Assembly (NCBI GenBank): GCA_910579265.1
Contig: CAJTTE010000005.1
Location: 40,782 to 79,937 of the forward strand
Length of the DNA: 39,156 bases
Reading direction: 5' to 3'
From: an uncultured Ruminiclostridium sp.
GTDB lineage: Bacteria > Bacillota > Clostridia > Oscillospirales > Ruminococcaceae
Shown here: positions 23,195 to 30,858 of the stretch, piece by piece
Position numbering within the stretch: the stretch's first letter is position 1
Layout: each line of letters starts with the position of its first letter
Made by a program: the position numbers and the translations under genes
The notes under the pieces: generated by a model
What the model saw: the letters and a program-made list of their open reading frames with translations, nothing else
What the model was told of the DNA's origin: nothing
Databases searched by the model: none

Positions 23195-24241
23195 TTATAA
23201 ATTACACTTTGTTTGATTAAAACCCTGCATTTTAAACTTCCGGGAAATGCTTCCCAAGAAATTCCATTGTCTCTTCATATAGGCGGATAGATTTTCTGTC
23301 TTGTCTTTATATCTGTGCAATACGTCCAAAGGTTTCGAAAAACCTTCTATAACCGAACACGCGGCGCAGGCCCCGCTTTCGACGGCTGATGATATTCCTT
23401 CACCCATAGGATTAAGAAAACCCGCTGCTTCTCCTGCAAAAAGGATTCTTCCTGAACCAAGTTCAATTCTATCGTTTGGTTTTATCAACGGCATTATCCA
23501 TTTTTCATCTTTAACGAATTCACTTATCCTCAAACCGTTATGCACCGCCATATATTCAACGAATTTTTGGTAGTAAAAGGAGATTTTGCTTATATCCCTT
23601 ACCGAAACCCCTAAAACCAAAAGGTTATCCTTAATGTTAAACCATGCGTCATATTCGGATAATTCAGGTTGAAGATAAGCATAGAAATAATGCGGATCAA
23701 GGTCGCTAACACCTCTGTTAAAGGTTTGATATGTGGTAATAAATTCATGTCTTTCACCGGTCAAAGATGTTCTGATCCGTCCGGCCGCACCTTTACATAT
23801 AATAGCGTATGATGCCGTGATATTAGCGCCGTTCTTTAAGCTTGCACCGACAAAAGTTTGGTCCTGTGTTACCGAAACAGCGGCACAGTTGTCCAGAAGC
23901 TCCGCTCCGCTGTCCGCCGCCGCCTCAGCCAGCCAGTTGTCAAACGAGCTTCTCCATACATTAAGCCCCTCCTGCTCAAAACGGTATTCCCTTCCGCTAT
24001 CATCGGTAAAAATCATACCGTGATTTTCGGTCGGTGCGCAAGCGGCTGACGCCGGGATCTTTTCTTCGAAAATCCTTTCGGTCAGCTCAACTGTTTTTTT
24101 AATCAGAACACCGGAGCATGATTTATAGCGCGGAAGTTTATGACGCTCAACAAGAAGCGTCCTGATCCCGTTGGACGCAAGTATTTTGGACGCTGTACAA
24201 CCTGCCGGACCTGCTCCTATGACAATTACGTCGTAATGCAT
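23195..24241 (-). CDS. FAD-dependent geranylgeranyl-reductase-like oxidoreductase
   Basis: 348 residues from the ATG at 24241, chosen because AAAGGAAA lies seven bases upstream and the protein then begins MHYDVIVIGAGPAGCTASKI, the FAD-binding fold. A longer frame to 24310 adds 23 residues overlapping the previous gene. Other motifs: LLVERHKLPRYKSCSGVL, where the Cys replaces the usual KxCGG-like segment of the GGR family, and FAGEAAGFLNPMGEGIS near residue 270. The GGR family reduces isoprenoid chains or oxidises/halogenates aromatic compounds. The C-terminal tail is lysine-rich. It follows the nucleotidyltransferase gene by 19 bases and the GH59-like gene before it, so the three are likely co-transcribed. 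Confidence 0.8.
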   Translation of the reverse strand: MHYDVIVIGAGPAGCTASKILASNGIRTLLVERHKLPRYKSCSGVLIKKTVELTERIFEEKIPASAACAPTENHGMIFTDDSGREYRFEQEGLNVWRSSFDNWLAEAAADSGAELLDNCAAVSVTQDQTFVGASLKNGANITASYAIICKGAAGRIRTSLTGERHEFITTYQTFNRGVSDLDPHYFYAYLQPELSEYDAWFNIKDNLLVLGVSVRDISKISFYYQKFVEYMAVHNGLRISEFVKDEKWIMPLIKPNDRIELGSGRILFAGEAAGFLNPMGEGISSAVESGACAACSVIEGFSKPLDVLHRYKDKTENLSAYMKRQWNFLGSISRKFKMQGFNQTKCNL

Positions 24242-24260
24242 TTGATTTCCTTTCAGTACA

Positions 24261-24974
24261 TTATTTGTCAACACCGGGGACGTGTTTTCCACATACAACG
24301 ATAGGTTCATGATTACCGTTGATAAGTCCCCTGCTCCAGCATATTAAACTATGAGACATTATTTCATAAAGCTCTCCGTCAATATCAGATCTGTTTCTGA
24401 TTTGATCCGAAAGCTCAAGAATCAACCGCTCATTATAATCCGCTTTTTTCATAAGCTCTGATTTTGATTTGACATATTCCCCGGTACGAACGTAATTTAA
24501 CGCCTGTATTACAAATACCGCTCCTTTAAAGAGCGATCTGAGGACTTCCGAAGATTTTTCGTGAAGCAGATTGTGAACGCATCCGTGATATATATTACAG
24601 GCTCCCGTTTTGACCGCCTGCTTTGCCGCTTCATAGCCGGGCACGTCAATTATTTCCTCAAGCCGTCCCTTAACAGGCGTCGTATCATAGTAAAACTGGA
24701 ACAAGTCGCCCTTATCCCAGTTCCTAAGCTCCTCCTCTCCCGAAACAAACCCACAGACAAGCTCTTTATAAGGCATTGAGGAAATTATTTTCTCATATTC
24801 GTCAATCTCACGGCAGTTAAATTCTTTAAAAATTAATACTGCGTCTATGTCGCTGTTCTCAGTTGCTTCTCCCCGCCCGTAGCTTCCCTGGAGGCCTATA
24901 AATCTGATTCTGTCACCGCATAATGCCTCTGCTTTTTCGGTTAAAACCCTCATCCATTCTTTTATATCTACCAT
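24261..24974 (-). CDS. Nucleotidyltransferase (Pol-beta fold, ANT/KNT-like)
   Basis: 237 residues. The N-terminal domain has the minimal nucleotidyltransferase signature GSYGRGEATENSDIDAVLIF (residues 30-49), with Asp43 and Asp45 as metal ligands. The C-terminal half is helical (HNLLHEKSSEVLRSLFKGAV), as in aminoglycoside or lincosamide nucleotidyltransferases and substrate-binding HEPN-like domains. It should add a nucleotide to a hydroxyl of a small molecule or protein; resistance cannot be assumed, since many such genes are not resistance genes. AGGAG precedes the ATG; the gene starts 19 bases after the GH59-like gene and ends 19 bases before the FAD enzyme. Confidence 0.8.
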   Translation of the reverse strand: MVDIKEWMRVLTEKAEALCGDRIRFIGLQGSYGRGEATENSDIDAVLIFKEFNCREIDEYEKIISSMPYKELVCGFVSGEEELRNWDKGDLFQFYYDTTPVKGRLEEIIDVPGYEAAKQAVKTGACNIYHGCVHNLLHEKSSEVLRSLFKGAVFVIQALNYVRTGEYVKSKSELMKKADYNERLILELSDQIRNRSDIDGELYEIMSHSLICWSRGLINGNHEPIVVCGKHVPGVDK

Positions 24975-24993
24975 TTATCATTCTCCTTATTTT

Positions 24994-27381
24994 TTATGTA
25001 AGAGCAGCCGCCGTCTCAGCACCGTCCACCGCCAATTCACCTGAAAGCACGGTGATCTCCGCAATATGCTCTTTATCATCAAGACCGCTTATAAAACAAA
25101 GCATTTCGCGACTTTTAGACGGTTTGATCTCTTTCCTGTTCCAAACGATTTTTCCGTCAATTATAAGTGAAATAACGGCTTCTTCTTTATTTTCCCCGAA
25201 TATTCCGAAAGCTTCTCCTTTAAAACGAAAACCGACCGACGCCCCTGCCGAACCTGAGGATACGGTTCTTTTATAATCGGAAAATCCGCTCATCAGCTTG
25301 TGCTCCCAGGTTCCGGAATATACGAATTCCTGATCCGTGTTATCAAAACGCTTGATATATGTAAATTGCCCTTCGACAGGCGTTATTTTAAGATCACAAA
25401 AACAGTTTCTGTTATATGAGCTGTACAATGCCGCCCTGCCGGCACAAAGCACAGGCTCCTCCGCGGATGTATACTCACATATTTTTTCACCGTCAATATA
25501 ACAGATTACTTTGTCATTTACGGCCGTTATTCTTATATTGACCGAGTTTTTTATTCTTGTAACGATAAAACCCTCTTTTTTGGTTCCGGAGTTTCTTAAG
25601 AGCTGCCAAAGTCCGTTTTCGTAAAGCCTTAATGAGTATCCGCTGAATTCCTTACATGCCTGACTGTATCTTAATCCTATACCTATATAATTATCGGAAG
25701 GAGCATTGCTTTCGCTAATTGCCACATCGGCCGATACGGAATAATTAAACCATCTATCATCCCCTAAATTAGTAACTGGTAATGGTGTATAGCCCCATTC
25801 TTCCGCTTTTATATCCGGTGTTATCATCTGCATTAGAGCAAATTTGCCGTTTACCTTCGCTGCTTCAAAAGCCCCTCCCTGATCCGTAGTATATTTAGGG
25901 GCATTTCCCCGTTGCGAAAGAAACGCTTCCGGCTTATCCTCATATGCGAAATCATCATAATAAGGGAGTTTAAGCAGTTCTGAACGTAAAGCGGGATAGC
26001 AAGGGCGTTTAACATCCAATGTACTTAAGGTCACCAGCGAAAATGGAGCGATGTTTACTTCAAATTCAAAGGAATCTTTTTTGTTCTTGGGTGCAACACT
26101 GCCTGCCATTCTGAAATACTTCTCTTTATAATCCGGCAGATCGCTCCCGGTAGTCTCCCACAAATTCAACACGGCGCCTGACTTTTTTAATCCGGAGACA
26201 TTAAAAACATATCTGATCTCTCTGTTTGTTGAATTGGAAATAACAATACTGTAATCCTCGGTATCGGGATCATAAGCGGCTATATAGCTATGAACCGTAT
26301 TTATGATCGCATGTCCGTCCCCGCCTTTTTCTCCGTCACAGCCGCATGCGCCGTCTATAAAAGCCCAACCCTTTTTTATGAACTTTGAAAAATGCAGAGC
26401 CATATAAAAACCGCTTTCAAGCGAATAAAAGCCGCTCCAAGGCTCGGAAGCTTCTATAAGACGTTTATGCCCATAAGTAACCCCGTCATAATAGGCGGAA
26501 ACCACAGGCTGAAATTCATATAAAGTCATTCCTCCCAAGGGGTACATAGCAATAATCCTGTTTGCAATATCAAGAACTCCGTTGATACCCGACATTCCCG
26601 TAGCGTCGAACCGCCTTGTCCCTTCGGAATAGCTCATAGGAGGGCACCCTTCCGTAAACCACACCTCCTTGCCGTATTTGTCCGAAAGTATTCTTGTATT
26701 TTCGGTAGAATGACTTGTATAATGGCTCCCGATAATATCCACAGAATTTCTCAGTTTTTCATCTGATAGCATAAGATCGGAAATACGCCAGGAACCCTCC
26801 TCGTCCGCCGCTACTATCAGTATTTTCGAAAAATCATAGGGACAATTTTTTTCCGATTTGAGCCTGTTCGCAAAATATTTTATCCATTCCGCCTCCACGG
26901 CTCTTTCATTGCGGTTTACACTGACGCAGTCGAATTTGATACCGTAAACGTTATATGCTTGTATAAGAGTTTCCTTATACCAGATGTATCTTGCATCGAA
27001 AACGTCATCTGAATCTGTGACCCATCTCGGCTCGCTCCAGTAAAGCATATCGAGAACAAGATCAGGGTTTACTTTCTTTGCATCACAAGCAAGCATATAT
27101 GCGCTTCCTCTTGTAACATCCGCCTTCTCTTCCCTATGCCTCATAACCGAAGGCTCTGTACCCGAGGATGAATTGATATCCGAACCCATTTCTACCTTAA
27201 GATGTGTAACTGCCAAGTGCTCTTTGCCGAAAATAAGCTCCAGAAGCTCATTATAACGGTCAGGATGCTCATACTTATAGTCCATAAGCAATCGGGATGA
27301 ATTATTTCCGCTGACCATGCCAAAGCCCTTGTAAAGCTTGTTTTTTTTGAACGGCTTCGTCTTTTTAATCTGTATATTCAT
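24994..27381 (-). CDS. GH59-like galactocerebrosidase-type glycosidase
   Basis: 795 residues. The first 370 fit the GH59 (beta-galactosidase, galactocerebrosidase) barrel: GFGMVSGNNSSRLLMDY (19-35), LKVEMGSDINSSSGTEPSVM (61-80), acid/base Glu159 in NRNERAVEAEWIKYF, IGSHYTSHSTENT, nucleophile Glu244 in VWFTEGCPP, and EPWSGFYSLESGFYMALHFS. A beta-sandwich lectin-like domain follows (about 470-680, ending CDLKITPV) and then a final carbohydrate-binding-like domain (YSGTWEHK to the end). It probably releases galactose from a glycan or glycolipid. No signal peptide is visible, so it may act on imported substrate, which is unusual for this family. First gene of the three-gene operon; ribosome site AAGAAAG is modest. 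GH59 is uncommon in bacteria. Confidence 0.8.
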   Translation of the reverse strand: MNIQIKKTKPFKKNKLYKGFGMVSGNNSSRLLMDYKYEHPDRYNELLELIFGKEHLAVTHLKVEMGSDINSSSGTEPSVMRHREEKADVTRGSAYMLACDAKKVNPDLVLDMLYWSEPRWVTDSDDVFDARYIWYKETLIQAYNVYGIKFDCVSVNRNERAVEAEWIKYFANRLKSEKNCPYDFSKILIVAADEEGSWRISDLMLSDEKLRNSVDIIGSHYTSHSTENTRILSDKYGKEVWFTEGCPPMSYSEGTRRFDATGMSGINGVLDIANRIIAMYPLGGMTLYEFQPVVSAYYDGVTYGHKRLIEASEPWSGFYSLESGFYMALHFSKFIKKGWAFIDGACGCDGEKGGDGHAIINTVHSYIAAYDPDTEDYSIVISNSTNREIRYVFNVSGLKKSGAVLNLWETTGSDLPDYKEKYFRMAGSVAPKNKKDSFEFEVNIAPFSLVTLSTLDVKRPCYPALRSELLKLPYYDDFAYEDKPEAFLSQRGNAPKYTTDQGGAFEAAKVNGKFALMQMITPDIKAEEWGYTPLPVTNLGDDRWFNYSVSADVAISESNAPSDNYIGIGLRYSQACKEFSGYSLRLYENGLWQLLRNSGTKKEGFIVTRIKNSVNIRITAVNDKVICYIDGEKICEYTSAEEPVLCAGRAALYSSYNRNCFCDLKITPVEGQFTYIKRFDNTDQEFVYSGTWEHKLMSGFSDYKRTVSSGSAGASVGFRFKGEAFGIFGENKEEAVISLIIDGKIVWNRKEIKPSKSREMLCFISGLDDKEHIAEITVLSGELAVDGAETAAALT

Positions 27382-27471
27382 AAATTTACTTTCTTATAAA
27401 CGTTTTTCATTATGAGTCACATTTTGATGACGGTAAAACTCTTTCTATGTAAGCAGCGAATTATTTTTAAT

Positions 27472-27654
27472 AGGTCGTATAAGAAAACAAAGCAAATTTA
27501 TACGGTTACGCTAAAGCGCGGAGGTTTTAAGAAAAAAGCGGAGAAATAGGAGTGTATTTCATAGATCCCTTCGAGATAACTATCGGTATTTTTTGACATG
27601 AAAAGAGTCCGATGTTAGTAAAAATATGCGTTTTCCGGCTTTTCAGATAGCCTC
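27472..27654. repeat. Family D repeat (MITE-like), copy D3
   Basis: GGTCGTATAAGAAAACAAAG at the left and GGCTTTTCAGATAGCC at the right, with GGTTTTAAGAAAAAAGCGGA and ACGCTAAAGCGCGG in the interior, as in D2 but with about 30 bp extra. The surrounding stretches 27382-27471 and 27655-27821 hold nothing else recognisable. Confidence 0.65.
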
Positions 27655-27821
27655 TAAATTTCATCGGATTTCTTCTCATCTGTCATTAATATATATCCTT
27701 ATCATCGCATATAAAACATTATTTCCGCCTTTAATCACACTGGCTTTGAAAGCGGTCAATAACAATATATTTTAAGTTTAAAACTCTTTTAAAAAAGCAG
27801 TATATGTAAAATGGATCCTTA

Positions 27822-28298
27822 TTACAATTTACAGATCATAATATATTCGTCTTCATTTTCATAAATCGTTTCAAATCCCGCTTTTTTATACATATTAACC
27901 GCATAGTTTGCCTTCTGTACGGAAAGCGATACTTTACTGTACCCCTTGACCCTTAAAAGCCCAAGCATAGCATTCATAAGCGCTGTACCGATTCCCTGAT
28001 GCCTGTGATCCTTATAAAGCGATATAGCCAACGACGGTGTTTTATCATCAACATGTCCGTAATCATTCATAATCCGCGCCCAAACCGCGCCGATTATCAT
28101 ATCCTTTGTTTCAGCTACCAGGCACAAATCATCCGCCCTTCCGAAATCGGCAATATATACTTGAAGCTGAGATCGTTCAATTATCGATTTAGGCGGCTTA
28201 TCCATTCCGTCCGGAATAAAAATTGCTTCATAAAGAAAATCAGACAGGATCGGATATTCATCTTCCCGTATTTCCCGAATTATATAATCCAAATCCAT
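27822..28298 (-). CDS. GNAT family N-acetyltransferase
   Basis: 158 residues of one GNAT fold: LAISLYKDHRHQGIGTALMN (the acetyl-CoA loop RHQGIGT at about 100-106), then VSLSVQKANYAVNMYKKAGF near the C-terminus. It acetylates an amine on a small molecule or protein; substrate unknown. It starts 36 bases after the MBL-fold gene and is probably co-transcribed with it. AAAGGAA lies before the ATG. Confidence 0.9.
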   Translation of the reverse strand: MDLDYIIREIREDEYPILSDFLYEAIFIPDGMDKPPKSIIERSQLQVYIADFGRADDLCLVAETKDMIIGAVWARIMNDYGHVDDKTPSLAISLYKDHRHQGIGTALMNAMLGLLRVKGYSKVSLSVQKANYAVNMYKKAGFETIYENEDEYIMICKL

Positions 28299-28333
28299 TC
28301 CTTTCCGTTTCGATCAACGACACAAAACTATAT

Positions 28334-28906
28334 TTAATTTATATGGGAATAATAAATCTTTTTAGGCATATGGTTCATAATGTGTTTCCAATCGCTTTTT
28401 AAAGCCATATTATCCTCATATGAATCAAGATATTCCATCGGCTCCAAATCTCCCACAATACAATCCCCGTTATCCAGGATCAAGGCTATGCTGTCATCAC
28501 TATGACTTTTTATCGGGATGATTTCTCCTTTAATGCCTATTTTTGCGAGATGATCTCTGCTTTCTTCGCAGGTAATTACAATGGCGTCCTTTTCGTCAAC
28601 AGGCTCATATAACAAATGTTTATCCCGTGCAAATATATTATCGGCAAAATGCACATAATTACATTGGATATCTATAAGCAGCAATTTTATTCCCAGCTTC
28701 ATCAATTCACCCGCAAGTCCGATATGATCCGGATGATAATGCGTTGCCAAAAAATAAGCTATATCCGACACGGATATATTATTCATCTTAAGCGATTTAT
28801 AAAAAGCAGGCAAAGTACCTGCATAATCCGTATCTACCAACAAACCTCCGCTTGTTCCGCGTACAAAATATGTATTTGTTTTTCCGTACTTCAATTTTAT
28901 GATCAC
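28334..28906 (-). CDS. MBL-fold metallohydrolase
   Basis: 190 residues with the beta-lactamase-like fold. Metal motif THYHPDHIG (about 55-63) is complete; later ligands could be His134 in IKSHSDDSI and Asp148 in CIVGDLEP, with a final His in YSHIN. It is shorter than many family members at the C-terminus and ends almost at the last ligand. The family includes hydrolases of esters, thioesters and nucleic acids, so substrate is open. Upstream neighbour is family B repeat B3, which begins 38 bases before the start; the promoter must lie in or beyond it. The GNAT gene follows. Confidence 0.85.
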   Translation of the reverse strand: MIIKLKYGKTNTYFVRGTSGGLLVDTDYAGTLPAFYKSLKMNNISVSDIAYFLATHYHPDHIGLAGELMKLGIKLLLIDIQCNYVHFADNIFARDKHLLYEPVDEKDAIVITCEESRDHLAKIGIKGEIIPIKSHSDDSIALILDNGDCIVGDLEPMEYLDSYEDNMALKSDWKHIMNHMPKKIYYSHIN

Positions 28907-28943
28907 AATATTATCTCTCCACTATTCATACCTGTATATTACA

Positions 28944-29100
28944 GCATGTTCACATAAAAACGATATTCGGATTTTTGAGCATAATTTTGCCGTAGACGAG
29001 GCAAAATTATGCAGGAATACTTGCGTATTTCAAAAAAATTTAACGAAACATACGGCAAAATCTGCCGAAAAGTCGAGTGTCATTCTTTATGTGAACACGT
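28944..29100. repeat. Family B repeat (MITE-like), copy B3
   Basis: Best preserved copy: GCATGTTCACATAAAAACGA at the left and TTCTTTATGTGAACACGT inverted at the right, 157 bp. The interior has internal pairs such as TTTTGCC/GGCAAAA around 28987-29010. It lies 38 bases upstream of the MBL gene start. Confidence 0.8.
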
Positions 29101-29105
29101 TCTAT

Positions 29106-29164
29106 ATAAATATAGATCATAGTTATGGCTTATATGGTAATAATGCCGTGATCTATATTTTTAT
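29106..29164. repeat. AT-rich inverted repeat
   Basis: ATAAATATAGATCA (29106-29119) pairs with TGATCTATATTTTTAT (29149-29164) around a 29-base centre. Function unclear; it lies between repeat B3 and a gene-free stretch (29165-29492) in which I see nothing else. Confidence 0.45.
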
Positions 29165-29492
29165 CGATACTGCTAATTCTTATAAATCTTTAAAAAGAGC
29201 TGTTCGATCTTGCAGCGGCTTTTTGAAAAAAACCACGGTCGATATACGATACCCTACCTTAGTATAATTTTTTTATAAAACATCATATAAATACCAAAAT
29301 ACGTAAGTCCCGAAAAAACTATCACTGAAGTTGATCCATATACGACATGCTTCATAAATATAAAATGATCTCAGCGCAGAAAATAAAAGGCTTAACACAA
29401 AGCATAAATAAAAGTAAAAGGTTATATTTCGAAACACGCTATAAAATAAATCATCATTTTTATATAATGATATTTAATTGTTTTTTAATCAT

Positions 29493-29673
29493 TAGGGATT
29501 ATCCGAAAAGTCGCATATTAATACCTACTGACTGCGAACTCTCCTCACCTCAAAGAACCCCGATAGTTTTCTCAAAGGAATAACGGTGAAATGCCCTCGT
29601 ATTTATCCGCTTTTTCCTTAAAATTGCCTCGTTTTAGCGTAATTGTACAAACCTGCCTTTTAAGATACGCCCT
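29493..29673. repeat. Family D repeat (MITE-like), copy D4, ending at the HxlR gene stop codon
   Basis: AGGGATTATCCGAAAAGTCG on the left, TTTTAAGATACGCCCT on the right, interior CCGCTTTTTCCTTAAAATTG as in D1. The right edge overlaps the stop codon of the HxlR gene (29672-29674). Confidence 0.7.
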
Positions 29674-30010
29674 AATTCGGTTTTTCCTTCTTTAAAATAT
29701 ATTCCCTCCCCCAATTACACATAGAGTCCAATACGGGAAAAATGGTTTTTCCGAAATCCGTTAGCGAATATTCCGTTTTTGGGGGGATAACAGGATATAC
29801 CGTCCTGGTTATCAGTCCGTCCCTTTCCAATTCTCTGAGCTGCTGAGTCAACATTTTATCGGTTGCTTTAGGCATTTTCTTATGTAACTGACTGTATCTC
29901 AGCGTACCCTGCATCAAATGCCACAGAATTACAGCTTTATATTTTCCTCCAATAAGCTGTAAAGCCGCTTCAACAGGACACAGTATACCGCTGAGGTCCA
30001 AAACCTTCAT
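29672..30010 (-). CDS. HxlR family transcription regulator
   Basis: 112 residues, one winged helix (HxlR/DUF24): CPVEAALQLIGGKYKAVILW (11-30), then LRYSQLHKKMPKATDKMLTQ and QLRELERDGLITRTVYP. The conserved Cys11 is the redox-sensing residue in relatives such as YodB and HypR that respond to electrophiles and quinones. It is divergent from a nitroreductase gene, the classic pairing in which the regulator controls the reductase. The C-terminus ends in KKEKPN with the stop codon at the edge of repeat D4, so the last residues may derive from the insertion. Confidence 0.92.
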   Translation of the reverse strand: MKVLDLSGILCPVEAALQLIGGKYKAVILWHLMQGTLRYSQLHKKMPKATDKMLTQQLRELERDGLITRTVYPVIPPKTEYSLTDFGKTIFPVLDSMCNWGREYILKKEKPN

Positions 30011-30036
30011 AAAGCCCTCCCATAACTATCCTTTTG

Positions 30037-30050
30037 GTAAGTATATACCG
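30037..30050. promoter_or_regulatory. Candidate HxlR operator
   Basis: GGTAAGTATATACC, an imperfect palindrome (GGTA...TACC) in the 150-base gap between the divergent HxlR and nitroreductase genes, 27 bases from the regulator start. HxlR operators are commonly GTA...TAC palindromes. Assignment is by position and symmetry only. Confidence 0.45.
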
Positions 30051-30063
30051 TTAAAGTGCGTTC

Positions 30064-30091
30064 TTGATTTTCTCAAATCGTTTGCTATAAT
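30064..30091 (+). promoter_or_regulatory. Sigma-A promoter of the nitroreductase gene
   Basis: TTGATT (30064-30069), 16 bases, TATAAT (30086-30091), 73 bases before the ATG at 30165. The candidate HxlR site lies just upstream of the -35 box. Confidence 0.7.
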
Positions 30092-30164
30092 TATATCAAG
30101 GATCGATCCAAAATTCAAGCCTATGAGTAATCTACTTTATACTTTGATGAAAGGAAGTTTCAGC

Positions 30165-30683
30165 ATGAATTTTATTGATTTAGCCAAAAAAAGATATTCT
30201 GTAAGAAGCTATAAGAAAAAACAGATCGAAAGGGAAAAGCTGGATTTAATATTGGAGGCGGCGCGGGTTGCACCTACTGCCGCCAATCGACAGCCTGTAC
30301 ATCTTATTGCGGTTCAGGGGAAAAACGGGCTTTCAAAAATAGAAAAAGCGGCGGATATTTATGGCGCGCCCCTTGCAATCATTGTCTGTGCTGATGGTTC
30401 AAAAGCCTGGACAAGACCTTTTGACGGAAAAAGAACAGGGGATATAGACGCCTCCATATTAACGGATCATATGATGCTTGAAGCAACAGAATTAGGCCTT
30501 GGAAGCGTCTGGATCTGCTACTTTAAACCTGATGTCATAAAAAAAGAATTTAATTTGCCAAATAATATTGAGGCGATAAACATATTGGCTATAGGATATG
30601 CGAACGACATTCCGGCTGATCCGGAAAGGCACGGAAAAGAAAGAACAAATATGAATAAGCTCGTAACATATATCGATAAATAA
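30165..30683 (+). CDS. Nitroreductase family FMN oxidoreductase
   Basis: 172 residues from the ATG at 30165, chosen because AAAGGAAG lies eight bases upstream and the protein then begins MNFIDLAKKRYSVRSYKKKQ, the canonical FMN-binding start. In-frame ATGs at 30123 and 30147 are weaker. AARVAPTAANRQP (about 33-45) and GDIDASILTDHMMLEATELGLGSVW in the middle are typical. It reduces nitro compounds or quinones with NAD(P)H in the cytoplasm. Divergent HxlR regulator with Cys11 suggests induction by electrophile stress. Confidence 0.92.
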   Translation: MNFIDLAKKRYSVRSYKKKQIEREKLDLILEAARVAPTAANRQPVHLIAVQGKNGLSKIEKAADIYGAPLAIIVCADGSKAWTRPFDGKRTGDIDASILTDHMMLEATELGLGSVWICYFKPDVIKKEFNLPNNIEAINILAIGYANDIPADPERHGKERTNMNKLVTYIDK

Positions 30684-30731
30684 TATTTTATATAAATCCG
30701 CAGAAACAGAATCACACTTTAAATCTATCAC

Positions 30732-30760
30732 TTGCAAAAAGTGGATAAATATGGTATGAT
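30732..30760 (+). promoter_or_regulatory. Sigma-A promoter of the copper ATPase gene
   Basis: TTGCAA (30732-30737), 17 bases, TATGAT (30755-30760). The leader to the GTG at 30859 is about 90 bases; I see no clear CopY or CsoR operator. Confidence 0.7.
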
Positions 30761-30858
30761 TTAATTACGGAAAAACCGAGGTATATTCTTCCATAAAAAC
30801 TTTAGTATCAAGAATGCGATATAAAGTGAATAAATAGGATATAGGGGGATTTAAATAA

